This document shows, in pieces, positions 8,158-16,121 of a DNA stretch of 64,000 bases (positions are counted from its first letter, which is position 1; every line of letters starts with the position of its first letter). This stretch comes from Streptomyces albireticuli (lineage in GTDB: Bacteria > Actinomycetota > Actinomycetes > Streptomycetales > Streptomycetaceae). The notes under the pieces were generated by a model. The model did no database searches and was not told the DNA's origin. It saw nothing but the letters and a program-made list of their open reading frames with translations. The position numbers were made by a program, and so were the translations under genes. Location of the stretch: the NCBI RefSeq assembly GCF_002192455.1, contig NZ_CP021744.1:7464501-7528500 (forward strand), read 5' to 3'.

Positions 8158-9465
8158 TCAGCGCGCCGGCCGGAAGTACCGGGTGAGGGCCCACGCGGCG
8201 AGCCGCTGTCCGGTGCGGTTCCCGACGGTGTCGGCGGTGCGGGTGTGGATGCCCTCCCAGACGCGGGCGTTGACGACGTCGCGGTTGTACCGGTCCCCGT
8301 GGGTGTAGGTCCGGGTGGCGCCGGTGACCACCGACCGGACGCGGAGGTCGATGCGGGACGTGCCGAGGAGCATGGCCAGCGACCGGGTCAGCGCCCCGCC
8401 CACCGTCGCGTGCCCGCTGAGGTAGTCCGGGTGCGCGGGGGTGTCGATCAGCGGCTCCCAGGCCGGTTCCGGCGCGGTCGCCGGGTTGCCGTCGTGGGCC
8501 GCCTCGCGGATGGCGGTGACCGGCCGCCACGTCCGGTAGTGGATCTTGGAGTCCCAGGCGGTGACGATCGCGTCGGCCATCGCGGAGTTCACCCCGGCCA
8601 GCAGTCGCGCCTGCTCGGCGACGCCCAGGCCGTGCCGGGCGGCGGTGTCCCGGAGGGCCTCCTGGAAGTGCAGGTTGCCCGAGAAGAACATCGCGGTGTC
8701 CGTCTGCTCCGGCGTCCTGGTCGACCCGGTCTTCCGGCCGATCGCCTTGACCTCGGCGAAGTCCTTGGCGTACCGGGCGGAGGTGAGCGAGGGCGGCGCA
8801 CCGGGCCGGAACTGCCGGGGCGCCTTGAGCAGCAGCGGCTTCACCCTGCCCATCCAGGCGGTGGCGAAGGCGTCGTGGGCGGGCGGGGTGGGCCGCCAGA
8901 CGCCGGGGCCGGGCGTGGCGGAGCCGAACGTCACCTGGGCGCCGCGGCCGTCGTCCTTCCGCGAGGCGATGGTGTGGGCGGCGGCCCGCTCACCGAAGGC
9001 GACGCCCTCGTCCTTGCCGCGCCCGTGGGGGACCTTGGCGAGCGAGGCGGCCAGGGCGGTGTCGAGCCGGGACTTCGAGGCGGGGAAGTACTCCAGCAGC
9101 ACGCGGTGGGCGGCCGTGGCCACGGCCGCGGGGACCGACGCGGAACGCGGCCCGTGCCCGTTCCACCGGTAGGGCGTGTAGCCGCCCTGGATGCCGACGA
9201 CCGCGTTGTACACGGTCGTGGAGACGAAGGCGTGCCAGAGGAACGTCTCGGGGACGGGGCGCTTCGCGTCGGTCTCGACCGTGGCGACCGCGGTGGCGCT
9301 CCACTCCGCGAGAGCCTCCTTGGCCGGGTCCCCCGCCGGGGTGTGCTCCGTGGCACCGGCCTGCACCACCGCGGGAGCGGCCATGAGCGCGCAGACCGTG
9401 AGACCGGTGACGACGGCTCTCGCGGTCGTACGGAACGGAGCGGAGACGGAACCTTTGCCCTGCAC
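8158..9465 (-). CDS. Secreted vanadium haloperoxidase / PAP2-superfamily protein
   Basis: The start is the GTG at 9465, with GGAGG 4 bases upstream. The 435-residue protein begins with a signal peptide (residues 1-36, ending near VVQAGA). The C-terminal PAP2 domain carries the vanadate/phosphate pocket: K-x6-R in SKIHYRTWRP (about residues 306-315), the catalytic loop HPDYLSGHAT (about 343-352) and R-x-xx-H in ARVWEGIH (about 400-407). These are the Lys, Arg, His, Arg, His set shared by vanadium haloperoxidases and acid phosphatases. Sequence alone does not tell oxidase from phosphatase activity. A haloperoxidase-like exported enzyme fits the family length. It lies 365 bases downstream of a squalene/phytoene-synthase-like gene on the same strand. 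Confidence 0.8.
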   Translation of the reverse strand: MQGKGSVSAPFRTTARAVVTGLTVCALMAAPAVVQAGATEHTPAGDPAKEALAEWSATAVATVETDAKRPVPETFLWHAFVSTTVYNAVVGIQGGYTPYRWNGHGPRSASVPAAVATAAHRVLLEYFPASKSRLDTALAASLAKVPHGRGKDEGVAFGERAAAHTIASRKDDGRGAQVTFGSATPGPGVWRPTPPAHDAFATAWMGRVKPLLLKAPRQFRPGAPPSLTSARYAKDFAEVKAIGRKTGSTRTPEQTDTAMFFSGNLHFQEALRDTAARHGLGVAEQARLLAGVNSAMADAIVTAWDSKIHYRTWRPVTAIREAAHDGNPATAPEPAWEPLIDTPAHPDYLSGHATVGGALTRSLAMLLGTSRIDLRVRSVVTGATRTYTHGDRYNRDVVNARVWEGIHTRTADTVGNRTGQRLAAWALTRYFRPAR

Positions 9466-9830
9466 AGAGCCTCCTTCACACACCGGTGCGGCGGCGCACC
9501 GGTACGACCGGACCGACTGCGGACCCATGTGACGGAGGTGGAGGGACCGGTGCGGTCGGCGCGGCGAGGCGGCCCCGCCCGGGACCCTCCACCCCTTCTC
9601 CGCCAGCGAGGTATGCCCCCGCCACGGGCCGTCGCCGGGCCGGACGGCCGAAGATCACCCGGACGAGGGATGGGAGCCACCGCAGTTCGACGAACCGGCC
9701 GGGTCGGACGCGCCTGGCGGGCCGGACCCTGAGGTTCCGTACCGGCGGGCGCCCCACGCCCCACGGCCGCCGGTGACGCCGCTCCCGGCGCGCTCGTCAG
9801 CGGCGCGATGCCGGTCGAGGGCCGGGCCCG
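9466..9830. other. 365-base stretch without a supported gene
   Basis: This stretch lies between two minus-strand genes. It holds the upstream region of the haloperoxidase gene. An open minus-strand frame of 93 codons (9476-9757) runs through it, but the frame is Arg/Pro-rich, has no ribosome binding site and has weaker third-position GC bias. I see no clear promoter or hairpin. Confidence 0.5.
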
Positions 9831-10739
9831 TCAGCGGCCGCGCCGCCGGTACTCCCGGGCGAGGATCCGCAGCGCCGCCCGGACCGAGGGCCGCGCCGAG
9901 CCCCGCAGCAGGCCGGTGCCCTTGGCCGCGGCCGCGTCGGCGGTGCGCACCTCCAGCGCGATCGCCGCCCGGACGAAGGAGCGGTGGGCGGGCGGCGCGA
10001 GCTCGGGCAGACGGCGACTCGTCAGCAGGTCACGGCGGGCCCGGCCGAGATGGTCGTGGAGCAGCGCGCGCGTCCCCGGTGTGTCACGGGCGTGTTCGAG
10101 GTCGGCCCGGGTCACGGCGTGCCGCTCCAGGTCCCGGGCCGGGAGCGCGAGCCGGCCGTCCCGCAGGTCGTCGGCGAGGTCGTTGACGAAGTCGAGGCGC
10201 TGGCTGCCGTCGATGTACGCGCGGCAGAGCCCCCGGGCGTCGTCCGCGTCGGCGTCCGGCTCCAGGAGCAGACAGGCGATGAGCATGAACGCGGGCAGCG
10301 AGTACGCGTCGACGTACCGCTGGTAGTCCGCCTCGTCGGCGAAGCCGGTGAAGTGCCGGTCCAGGGGCGCGCCGGCGAGGAACTCCTCGACGTGGGGCCG
10401 CAGAACGGGGTGGGCGGAGACGGTGTGCAGCAGGGCGCGGAGCACCGGATGCGCGCTCTCCCCGGTCGCCAGCCCGTCACGGACCTCCTTCTCCCACGCC
10501 GCGTAACCGTCGTCGCCCTCGGGTCCCGCGGGGCTCGCGTCGAGGAGCGAGTCGGTGTGGTGCATGAACGCGGTGGCGGCGATGACGTGCGGGACGAGCA
10601 CCGGGGGCAGCAACAGCCGCACGGCGGCGTAGGCGTGGCGCCGGTAGGCGGAGACCAGGGCGCGCTGCCGGGTGTAGGCGTCGCGCAGCGCGGGGTCGTC
10701 GACGCCCGCGGCGGTGAGGGTCCTGTCCCAGGTGCGCAT
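9831..10739 (-). CDS. Squalene/phytoene-synthase-like protein
   Basis: This is a 302-residue all-alpha prenyl synthase-like protein. The first Asp-rich region is seen as HHTDSLLD and the second as RLDFVNDLADDL, the DxxND-type motif that holds Mg and diphosphate in head-to-head prenyltransferases. Between them lie YVDAYSLPAF and the helix that lines the active site. The family condenses two prenyl diphosphates into squalene, phytoene or related products. No hopene cyclase, desaturase or HpnC/HpnE partner is next to it, so the product is unknown. The first motif is DxxxD rather than DxxED, so altered activity is possible. The start is the ATG at 10739 with a GGAAGAT-like site. Confidence 0.75.
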   Translation of the reverse strand: MRTWDRTLTAAGVDDPALRDAYTRQRALVSAYRRHAYAAVRLLLPPVLVPHVIAATAFMHHTDSLLDASPAGPEGDDGYAAWEKEVRDGLATGESAHPVLRALLHTVSAHPVLRPHVEEFLAGAPLDRHFTGFADEADYQRYVDAYSLPAFMLIACLLLEPDADADDARGLCRAYIDGSQRLDFVNDLADDLRDGRLALPARDLERHAVTRADLEHARDTPGTRALLHDHLGRARRDLLTSRRLPELAPPAHRSFVRAAIALEVRTADAAAAKGTGLLRGSARPSVRAALRILAREYRRRGR

Positions 10740-10900
10740 GGGGAGATCTTCCTGCGAGTGGTGCGGAGCGGGTCGAGCCTACCGACCGCCCGTGCCCGCG
10801 CGGCGCCCGGTGGTACGGGGGCCGGCCGAGGATCCCGCGTACGCAACCATCCGCCGCGCTCCCGTGTCTGTACGGACGAAGCGGAAAGAGGAGGTCTCCC

Positions 10901-11335
10901 ATGACCCGGTCCATTCGCCGGCGTTCCACGGCCGTCGCCGCGGGATGCGCGCTCACCCTCGTCCTGGGAGCCGGTTTCGCCGGCGCGTCGCCCGCCACCG
11001 CCCGGTCGAAGCAGTACACGGCCGAGCAGGTGCGGTCGTTCCTGGTGGATTTCTACGGACAGCACGGCCCGAGCCGTGCGGACCGGCAGCACAAGGTCAC
11101 CCCGGAACTGCGGAAGAAGGCGGCGGAGACCAAGGACTACGACCTGCTGCTGTGCGCGCAGAACGAGCCGCGGGGCATCTCCGTCGGCGAGGTCACCACC
11201 GCCCAGTCCGCGGGCGTCGGATGGTCCACGATCACCACGCGGTGGAACGGGAGCTCCGACGGCCACTTCACGGCGTACGTGGGGCTGGACGCGAGCAAGC
11301 CGATGAAGCTGTACGACATCACCTGCGAGCGCTGA
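10901..11335 (+). CDS. Secreted hypothetical protein
   Basis: This is a 144-residue protein with GGAGG upstream of the ATG. The signal peptide runs to about residue 35 (RRRSTAVAAGCALTLVLGAG, cleavage near TARS). The mature domain has a helical start (YTAEQVRSFLVDFYGQHG), a middle Cys (LLLCAQNEPRG) and a final Cys (YDITCER), which may pair. The beta-rich end (WSTITTRWNGSSDGHFTAYV) looks like a compact extracellular domain. No catalytic motif or family is recognised. It is divergent from the prenyl synthase-like gene. Confidence 0.7.
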   Translation: MTRSIRRRSTAVAAGCALTLVLGAGFAGASPATARSKQYTAEQVRSFLVDFYGQHGPSRADRQHKVTPELRKKAAETKDYDLLLCAQNEPRGISVGEVTTAQSAGVGWSTITTRWNGSSDGHFTAYVGLDASKPMKLYDITCER

Positions 11336-11458
11336 GCCGCAGGGACGCCGCCGTCGGACGGAGCGGGACCCGGCGGGGGCGCGTCCCGGTCCGCCGAGGC
11401 CGCTGCGATCATGGAGTGCGTATGTGACGTGTGACTTCGGTGAATTCGGAGATGGTCC

Positions 11459-12109
11459 GTGATGCCCGCTGTACCCGCTGACCCGACAGTGCTGCACCCG
11501 ATGCCCGGACAGCGGCGTGTCGTGCTGCTCAAGCCCCTGGTGACATCGCCGTTGATCGAGGTGGGGGAGTACTCCTACTACGACGACCCCGACGACGCCA
11601 CGGCGTTCGAGACCCGCAACGTCCTTTACCACTACGGGCCGGAGAGGCTGGTCATCGGGAAGTTCTGCGCGCTGGGCACGGGTGTCCGCTTCATCATGAA
11701 CGGCGCCAACCACCGTATGGACGGCCCCTCCACGTTTCCCTTCCCCATCATGGGCGGCTCCTGGGCCGAGCACTTCGACCTGATCACCGGGCTGCCCGGC
11801 CGGGGCGACACCGTCCTGGGCAACGACGTCTGGCTGGGGCACGGGGTCACGGTGATGCCCGGCGTGCGCATCGGCCACGGCGCGATCGTGGCGTCCGGCT
11901 CCGTCGTCGTCGACGACGTCCCGGACTACGGCATCGTCGGCGGCAACCCCGCGAAGCTGATCCGCACCCGCTACGACAGCGACGACGTCGCCCGCCTGCT
12001 CGCCCTCGCGTGGTGGGACTGGCCGGCGGAGCACCTCACGGAGCACGTGCGCACCCTCATGTCCGGCAGCGTCGACGCGCTGGAGGCCGCCGCGCCCGGG
12101 AAGGGCTAG
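11459..12109 (+). CDS. CatB-type (xenobiotic) O-acetyltransferase
   Basis: This is a 216-residue left-handed beta-helix enzyme. The hexapeptide repeats are clear at GNDVWLGHGVTVMPGVRIGH and in the next turn (GAIVASGSVV), closing with YGIVGGNPAKLIRTRY. The N-terminal part (EVGEYSYYDDPDD, then FCALGTGVRFIMNGANHRMD) matches the CatB/Vat group, whose members transfer acetyl from acetyl-CoA to hydroxyls of antibiotics or sugars. The catalytic His is probably in GANHRMD. The start is the GTG at 11459, or the ATG that immediately follows; GGAG lies 7-10 bases upstream. Whether it confers resistance cannot be judged. Confidence 0.85.
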   Translation: MMPAVPADPTVLHPMPGQRRVVLLKPLVTSPLIEVGEYSYYDDPDDATAFETRNVLYHYGPERLVIGKFCALGTGVRFIMNGANHRMDGPSTFPFPIMGGSWAEHFDLITGLPGRGDTVLGNDVWLGHGVTVMPGVRIGHGAIVASGSVVVDDVPDYGIVGGNPAKLIRTRYDSDDVARLLALAWWDWPAEHLTEHVRTLMSGSVDALEAAAPGKG

Positions 12110-12147
12110 CGTCCCGAACCCGCCGCCCGTACCCGCCCCCTGACGCC

Positions 12148-12178
12148 TTGTGAACGAACGCGGCCCGCACACTAGAAT
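12148..12178 (+). promoter_or_regulatory. Putative vegetative promoter
   Basis: TTGTGA (12148-12153) and TAGAAT (12173-12178) are separated by 19 bases, about 40 bases before the next gene start. The -10 fits the Streptomyces TAGRRT consensus; the spacer is slightly long. Confidence 0.4.
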
Positions 12179-12218
12179 GCAGCGTTTGTTCGATTGTCGG
12201 TGGTGGAGGGGGAGAGGC

Positions 12219-12674
12219 GTGCAGGCAAGACTCAGAGAGACCGCGGGGGAGCTGGCCGGGGTGCTCTGGCGCGAGCACATCGTGTACCGGGACCGGTCCG
12301 GGCAGGTCGTCATCCGGGGTGAGCACGTGCGGCGCTGGATCAGCCTCGCGCCCACCGGGGGCCACGACGAGATCCTCGTCCGCGCGGGCCGCATCCTGGA
12401 CGGCGGCACCACGGCCCCGGCCCGCTCCGAGGCGGTCGTGCCGCTCTCGGCCGGTACGGCCGAACTCGCCGCGGCCTGCCGCCGCCTCCTCGCCGAGACC
12501 GCGGCCGACCCCGTGCCGGGAGCACCGGCGGGGCACCGGCGGGCCCGCGCCTCGGCCAAGCCGCGCCGCGCGCGCAAGGAGCGCCACACGGGCCTCGGCT
12601 CCTGGCTGGTCATCGCCTGCATGACCGCCCTGATCGGCCTCTGCGTCTACAGCGTCGTCGCGACCGGGAGGTGA
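12219..12674 (+). CDS. Hypothetical protein with C-terminal membrane anchor
   Basis: The start is the GTG at 12219, where GGAGGGGGAGAGG lies just upstream. The 151-residue protein has a soluble N-terminal domain (AGELAGVLWREHIVYRDRSG, then GEHVRRWISLAPTGGHDEIL), a basic Ala/Arg linker (about residues 105-125) and a single membrane segment at the C terminus (WLVIACMTALIGLCVYSVV). This suggests a tail-anchored protein facing the cytoplasm. I recognise no family. It precedes the rodlin gene on the same strand by 165 bases, but a separate promoter for rodlin is likely. Confidence 0.65.
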   Translation: MQARLRETAGELAGVLWREHIVYRDRSGQVVIRGEHVRRWISLAPTGGHDEILVRAGRILDGGTTAPARSEAVVPLSAGTAELAAACRRLLAETAADPVPGAPAGHRRARASAKPRRARKERHTGLGSWLVIACMTALIGLCVYSVVATGR

Positions 12675-12839
12675 CGCGCGCCGGCGGCTCCGCCGGACAG
12701 CGCCGTTAAATAACACAGAGGGGTCCTCCGGGGGCGGCCGATGGGGCGAACGGGTGAGGTGGCGGAACCTCGCCCCCGCGCCCGAGTTACGCAGGTCGCC
12801 ATCCGCTCCGGCGGAACCCCTCGGTCGAAAGGCACGGAC

Positions 12840-13250
12840 GTGCTCAAGAAGGTCCTCGCGACAGTCGCCTTGACGGCTACGGCGGCCGCGGTCGCCACCG
12901 CCCCCGCCATGGCGGTCGGCGACGGGAGCGACGTCGCGAACGGCAACGGCGCGCTGACCGGCTACGGGAACACGGCGACCGGCGGAAAGATGAGCCCGCA
13001 GATGAGCGCGGTCTCCGACAGCCTGAACAAGCTGTGCATCGGCGTCGGGAAGCTCGGCGTCCAGTCGCTCGCCCTGCTCATCAACGTCGGCGTCCAGGAC
13101 GTGCCGATCCTCACGTCGCAGCAACAGCAGCAGTGCACCGACAACTCCACGATCAGCGACGGCGACGACCCGCTCGCGCACCTCCTCGAAGAGATCTCGC
13201 TCGTCGCGTACAACGGCTCCGGGAACAAGAGCGGTTCCCACAAGCACTGA
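12840..13250 (+). CDS. rdlA: Rodlin, surface rodlet protein
   Basis: The start is the GTG at 12840, beginning MLKKVLATVALTA. The 136-residue protein has a signal peptide (residues 1-22, ending APAMA) and the rodlin signature: NGNGALTGYGNTATGGKMSP, then SLNKLCIGV, VQDVPILTS, QQQCTDNST and DPLAHLLEE. The two cysteines of the family are present. Rodlins assemble with chaplins into the rodlet layer on aerial hyphae and spores of Streptomyces. In S. coelicolor two rodlin genes, rdlA and rdlB, lie close together near chaplin genes; here only one is seen and no chaplin is adjacent. The C terminus is extended by a His/Ser/Lys tail. Confidence 0.9.
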   Translation: MLKKVLATVALTATAAAVATAPAMAVGDGSDVANGNGALTGYGNTATGGKMSPQMSAVSDSLNKLCIGVGKLGVQSLALLINVGVQDVPILTSQQQQQCTDNSTISDGDDPLAHLLEEISLVAYNGSGNKSGSHKH

Positions 13251-13258
13251 GCCGCGGG

Positions 13259-16018
13259 TCACGGCAGCGGCTGCTCCGCCCAGATGACCTTGCCCTCGGG
13301 GGTGTAGCGGGTGCCCCAGCGCTCGGCGAGCTGGGCGATGAGGAACAGGCCGCGGCCGCCCTCGTCCTCCGCCGCCGCGTAGCGCAGGTGGGGCGAGGTG
13401 CTGCTGGTGTCCGAGACCTCGCAGATCAGGCTGCGGTCGCGGAGCAGGCGCACCCGGATCGGGCCGGTGCCGTGCCGGATGGCGTTGGTGATCAGCTCGC
13501 TGAGGATCAGCTCGGTGGTGAACACGGCCTCGTCCATGTCCCACCGGGCCAGCTGGCGGGTGACGTCGGCGCGCGCCCCGGCCACGGCCGCGGGGTCGGA
13601 GGCCACCTCCCACTCCGCGACGCGGTCGGGCTCCAGCAGGCGGGTGCGGGCCACCAGCAGGGCGATGTCGTCGCTCTGACGGGCGGGCAGCAGGGCGGCG
13701 AGCACCGCCTCGCAGGTCTCCTGGGGCGACCGGCCGGGCGCCGCCAGGGCCTGGCCGAGGAGCTCCAGGCCGACGTCGATGTCCCGCCTGCGGTCCTCGA
13801 TGAGGCCGTCGGTGTACAGGACGAGGCTGCTGCCCTCGGGCAGCCGCAGCTCCGCGGCCTCGAAGGGCAGACCGCCCAGGCCGAGCGGCGGGCCGCCGGG
13901 GATCTCCAGGAACTCCACCGTGCCGTCCGGGTGGACCAGCGCGGGCAGCGGGTGCCCGGCGCGGGCCAGCGAGCAGATCCCGGACGCCGGATCGTAGATC
14001 GCGTAAAGACAGGTCGCGCCGGCCACGGGAGCCTCCCCGTCGTCGGCGGACGACTCCTGATCGATGCGGCCGACGAGTTCGTCCAGGTGTCCGAGGAGCT
14101 CGTCGGGCGGCAGATCGAGGGTGGAGAAGTTCTGCACCGCCGTCCGCAGCCGGCCCATGGTCGCGGCGGCGTGCAGCCCGTGGCCGACCACGTCGCCGAC
14201 GACCACGGCGACCCGGCCGCCCGGCAGCGGGATGACGTCGAACCAGTCGCCGCCGACCCCGGCCTGCGCGGGCAGATAGCGGTAGGCGATGTCGAGCGCG
14301 TTCTGCTCGGGCAGCCCCCGGGGCAGCAGGCTGTGCTGGAGGGTCACCGCCATGGCGTGCTCGCGGGTGTAGCGGCGCGCGTTGTCGATGCACACCGCGG
14401 CCCGGGCCGCCAGCTCCTCGGCCAGGGACAGGTCGTCCTCCTCGAAGGGCTCGCTGTCCCGCGTGCGCCAGAAGTTGGCGATCCCCATGAGAACCCCCCG
14501 CGCCCGCAGCGGCACGGTGATGAGGGAGTGGAAGCCGTAGTCCAGGACCGCCTGGGTCCGCTCGATGTCCTGGGTGCGCCAGCCGGCGGAGGCCCCCAGG
14601 TCGGGGACGAGCACGGGATGCCCGCTGATGAACCCCGTGGCCTGCGGGGTGGGCGCGGCGAACGTGACGAGCTCGCCCGCCCCGTACAGCGGATGGTCGT
14701 CCGTCACTCCGTTGAGCGCCACCCGGCGCAGCTCCGGCGCCTCGCCCCCCGTGCCCGCCTTGGGCTCCTCACCGCGCAGGACCGGCTCGGAGAGGTCGAC
14801 GGTGGCGTAGTCGGTGAACCCGGGTGCGGCCACCCGGGTGAGCTCCTCGGCGGTGCGTTCGACGTCGAGGGTGGTGCCGATGGCCACGCTCGCCTCGTAC
14901 AGCAGCCGCAACCGCCCCCGCGCGGCCTCGGCCTTCCCGGCGAGGGCGCGCAGCTCGGTGGAGTCCCGCAGGGTGGCCACGCTGCCGGGCGGCCCGCCCT
15001 GGCTGTCCGTGGGGCGGTTGTTCACCGCCAGCAGCCGGTCCCCGACCGGGACGACCTCGTCGGTGGCGACGCGCCGGGAGGCCAGCAGTTCGGCCATCCG
15101 GGGGTCGAGGTCGAGCTCGGCGACGGGCCGCCCCTCCGCGTCCGGGGGCAGGTCCAGGAGGCGGTGCGCCTCGTCGTTGGCGAGCAGCACCCGGCCGTCG
15201 CCGCCCACGATGACCACGCCCTCGCGCACCGCGTGCAGGACCGCGTCGTGGTGCTCGTACATCCGGGTCATCTCGGCCGGGCCGAGCCCGTGCGTCTGGC
15301 GCCGCAGCCGCCTGCTGACCAGGGCCGTGCCGGCCGTCGCCAGGGCGAGCGCGACGATCCCGGTGCCCAGGACCACCGGCAGCTGGCGGTCGAAGGCGCT
15401 GCTCACGGCGGTGACCTTGATCCCGGAGGACACCAGGCCCACGACCGTGCCGCGGTCGTCCTTCACCGGGACCACGGCCTGCACTTCCTCGCCGAGCGGG
15501 CCGTCGACGCTCTCGACGGTGACCCGGCCCTCCTGCGACGGCGCGATGGTGCCGATGAACCGCTGGCCGATCAGGTCCGGCCTGGGGTGCGTGTAGCGCT
15601 TCCCGTCACGGTCGGTCACGACGATGAAGTCGACCCCGCCCCGCTTGCGGGCGTCCTCGGTCAGCGGCTGGAGCACGGCGCTCGGGTCGGGGCCTTGCAG
15701 CGTCCGCACCAGACCGGGCGCGTGGGCGAAGGCCTCGGCGGCGGCGAGCGAGCGGTCGCGCGCCGCCTGGAAGCGGTCGCTCCGGGCCTGGAGCAGCAGG
15801 GTGACCACGGCCGCCACGACGATCAGCAGCACGATCAGCACCTGGAGCAGGAACATCTGCCCGGCCAGGCTGCGGCCGCGGGCCGCCGCCCGGAGCCGCC
15901 CCGCCGACAGGGCACGCCGGCCCGGGCGCCCCGGCCGCCGCTCTCCCCGGCCGCCTGGGCGCCGACCGGCGGACCGGCGGCCCGAGGATCCCGGGGAGCG
16001 GTCCCGGAGTCGGGCCAT
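13259..16018 (-). CDS. SpoIIE-type PP2C phosphatase with sensor, PAS, GAF and anti-sigma ATPase domains
   Basis: This 919-residue membrane protein has, after a basic N terminus, a first membrane segment (about residues 55-75) and an extracytoplasmic CitA/DcuS-like sensor domain with FIVVTDRDGKRYTHPRPDLI. A second segment (about 217-238), a PAS domain (HAVREGVVIVGGDGRVLLAN), a GAF domain and a PP2C domain (GGDWFDVIPL, GDVVGHGLHA, YTDGLIED) follow. It ends with an RsbW-like HATPase domain with ELILSELITNAIRHGTGPI. The likely role is to sense an extracellular ligand and set anti-sigma-factor antagonist phosphorylation by opposing kinase and phosphatase activities. The gene converges on the rodlin gene with only 8 bases between stop codons. 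Confidence 0.9.
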   Translation of the reverse strand: MARLRDRSPGSSGRRSAGRRPGGRGERRPGRPGRRALSAGRLRAAARGRSLAGQMFLLQVLIVLLIVVAAVVTLLLQARSDRFQAARDRSLAAAEAFAHAPGLVRTLQGPDPSAVLQPLTEDARKRGGVDFIVVTDRDGKRYTHPRPDLIGQRFIGTIAPSQEGRVTVESVDGPLGEEVQAVVPVKDDRGTVVGLVSSGIKVTAVSSAFDRQLPVVLGTGIVALALATAGTALVSRRLRRQTHGLGPAEMTRMYEHHDAVLHAVREGVVIVGGDGRVLLANDEAHRLLDLPPDAEGRPVAELDLDPRMAELLASRRVATDEVVPVGDRLLAVNNRPTDSQGGPPGSVATLRDSTELRALAGKAEAARGRLRLLYEASVAIGTTLDVERTAEELTRVAAPGFTDYATVDLSEPVLRGEEPKAGTGGEAPELRRVALNGVTDDHPLYGAGELVTFAAPTPQATGFISGHPVLVPDLGASAGWRTQDIERTQAVLDYGFHSLITVPLRARGVLMGIANFWRTRDSEPFEEDDLSLAEELAARAAVCIDNARRYTREHAMAVTLQHSLLPRGLPEQNALDIAYRYLPAQAGVGGDWFDVIPLPGGRVAVVVGDVVGHGLHAAATMGRLRTAVQNFSTLDLPPDELLGHLDELVGRIDQESSADDGEAPVAGATCLYAIYDPASGICSLARAGHPLPALVHPDGTVEFLEIPGGPPLGLGGLPFEAAELRLPEGSSLVLYTDGLIEDRRRDIDVGLELLGQALAAPGRSPQETCEAVLAALLPARQSDDIALLVARTRLLEPDRVAEWEVASDPAAVAGARADVTRQLARWDMDEAVFTTELILSELITNAIRHGTGPIRVRLLRDRSLICEVSDTSSTSPHLRYAAAEDEGGRGLFLIAQLAERWGTRYTPEGKVIWAEQPLP

Positions 16019-16121
16019 ATCCCATGTCTACCCCGGGCCCTGGCCCGGCGCGAACGACGCGGACCGCGACGAGACGTAGATCACGCCGCGCGGGAGCCGG
16101 CGGGGGAGCCGGCGGACCGGG

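Noticed and set aside
9476..9757. Minus-strand frame of 93 codons upstream of the haloperoxidase gene
   Set aside because: No ribosome binding site, Arg/Pro/Gly-rich shadow-like composition and weaker third-position GC than real neighbours.
8158..10739. Haloperoxidase and prenyl synthase as a meroterpenoid cluster
   Set aside because: No prenyltransferase, PKS or cyclase is nearby; two genes alone do not support a cluster call.
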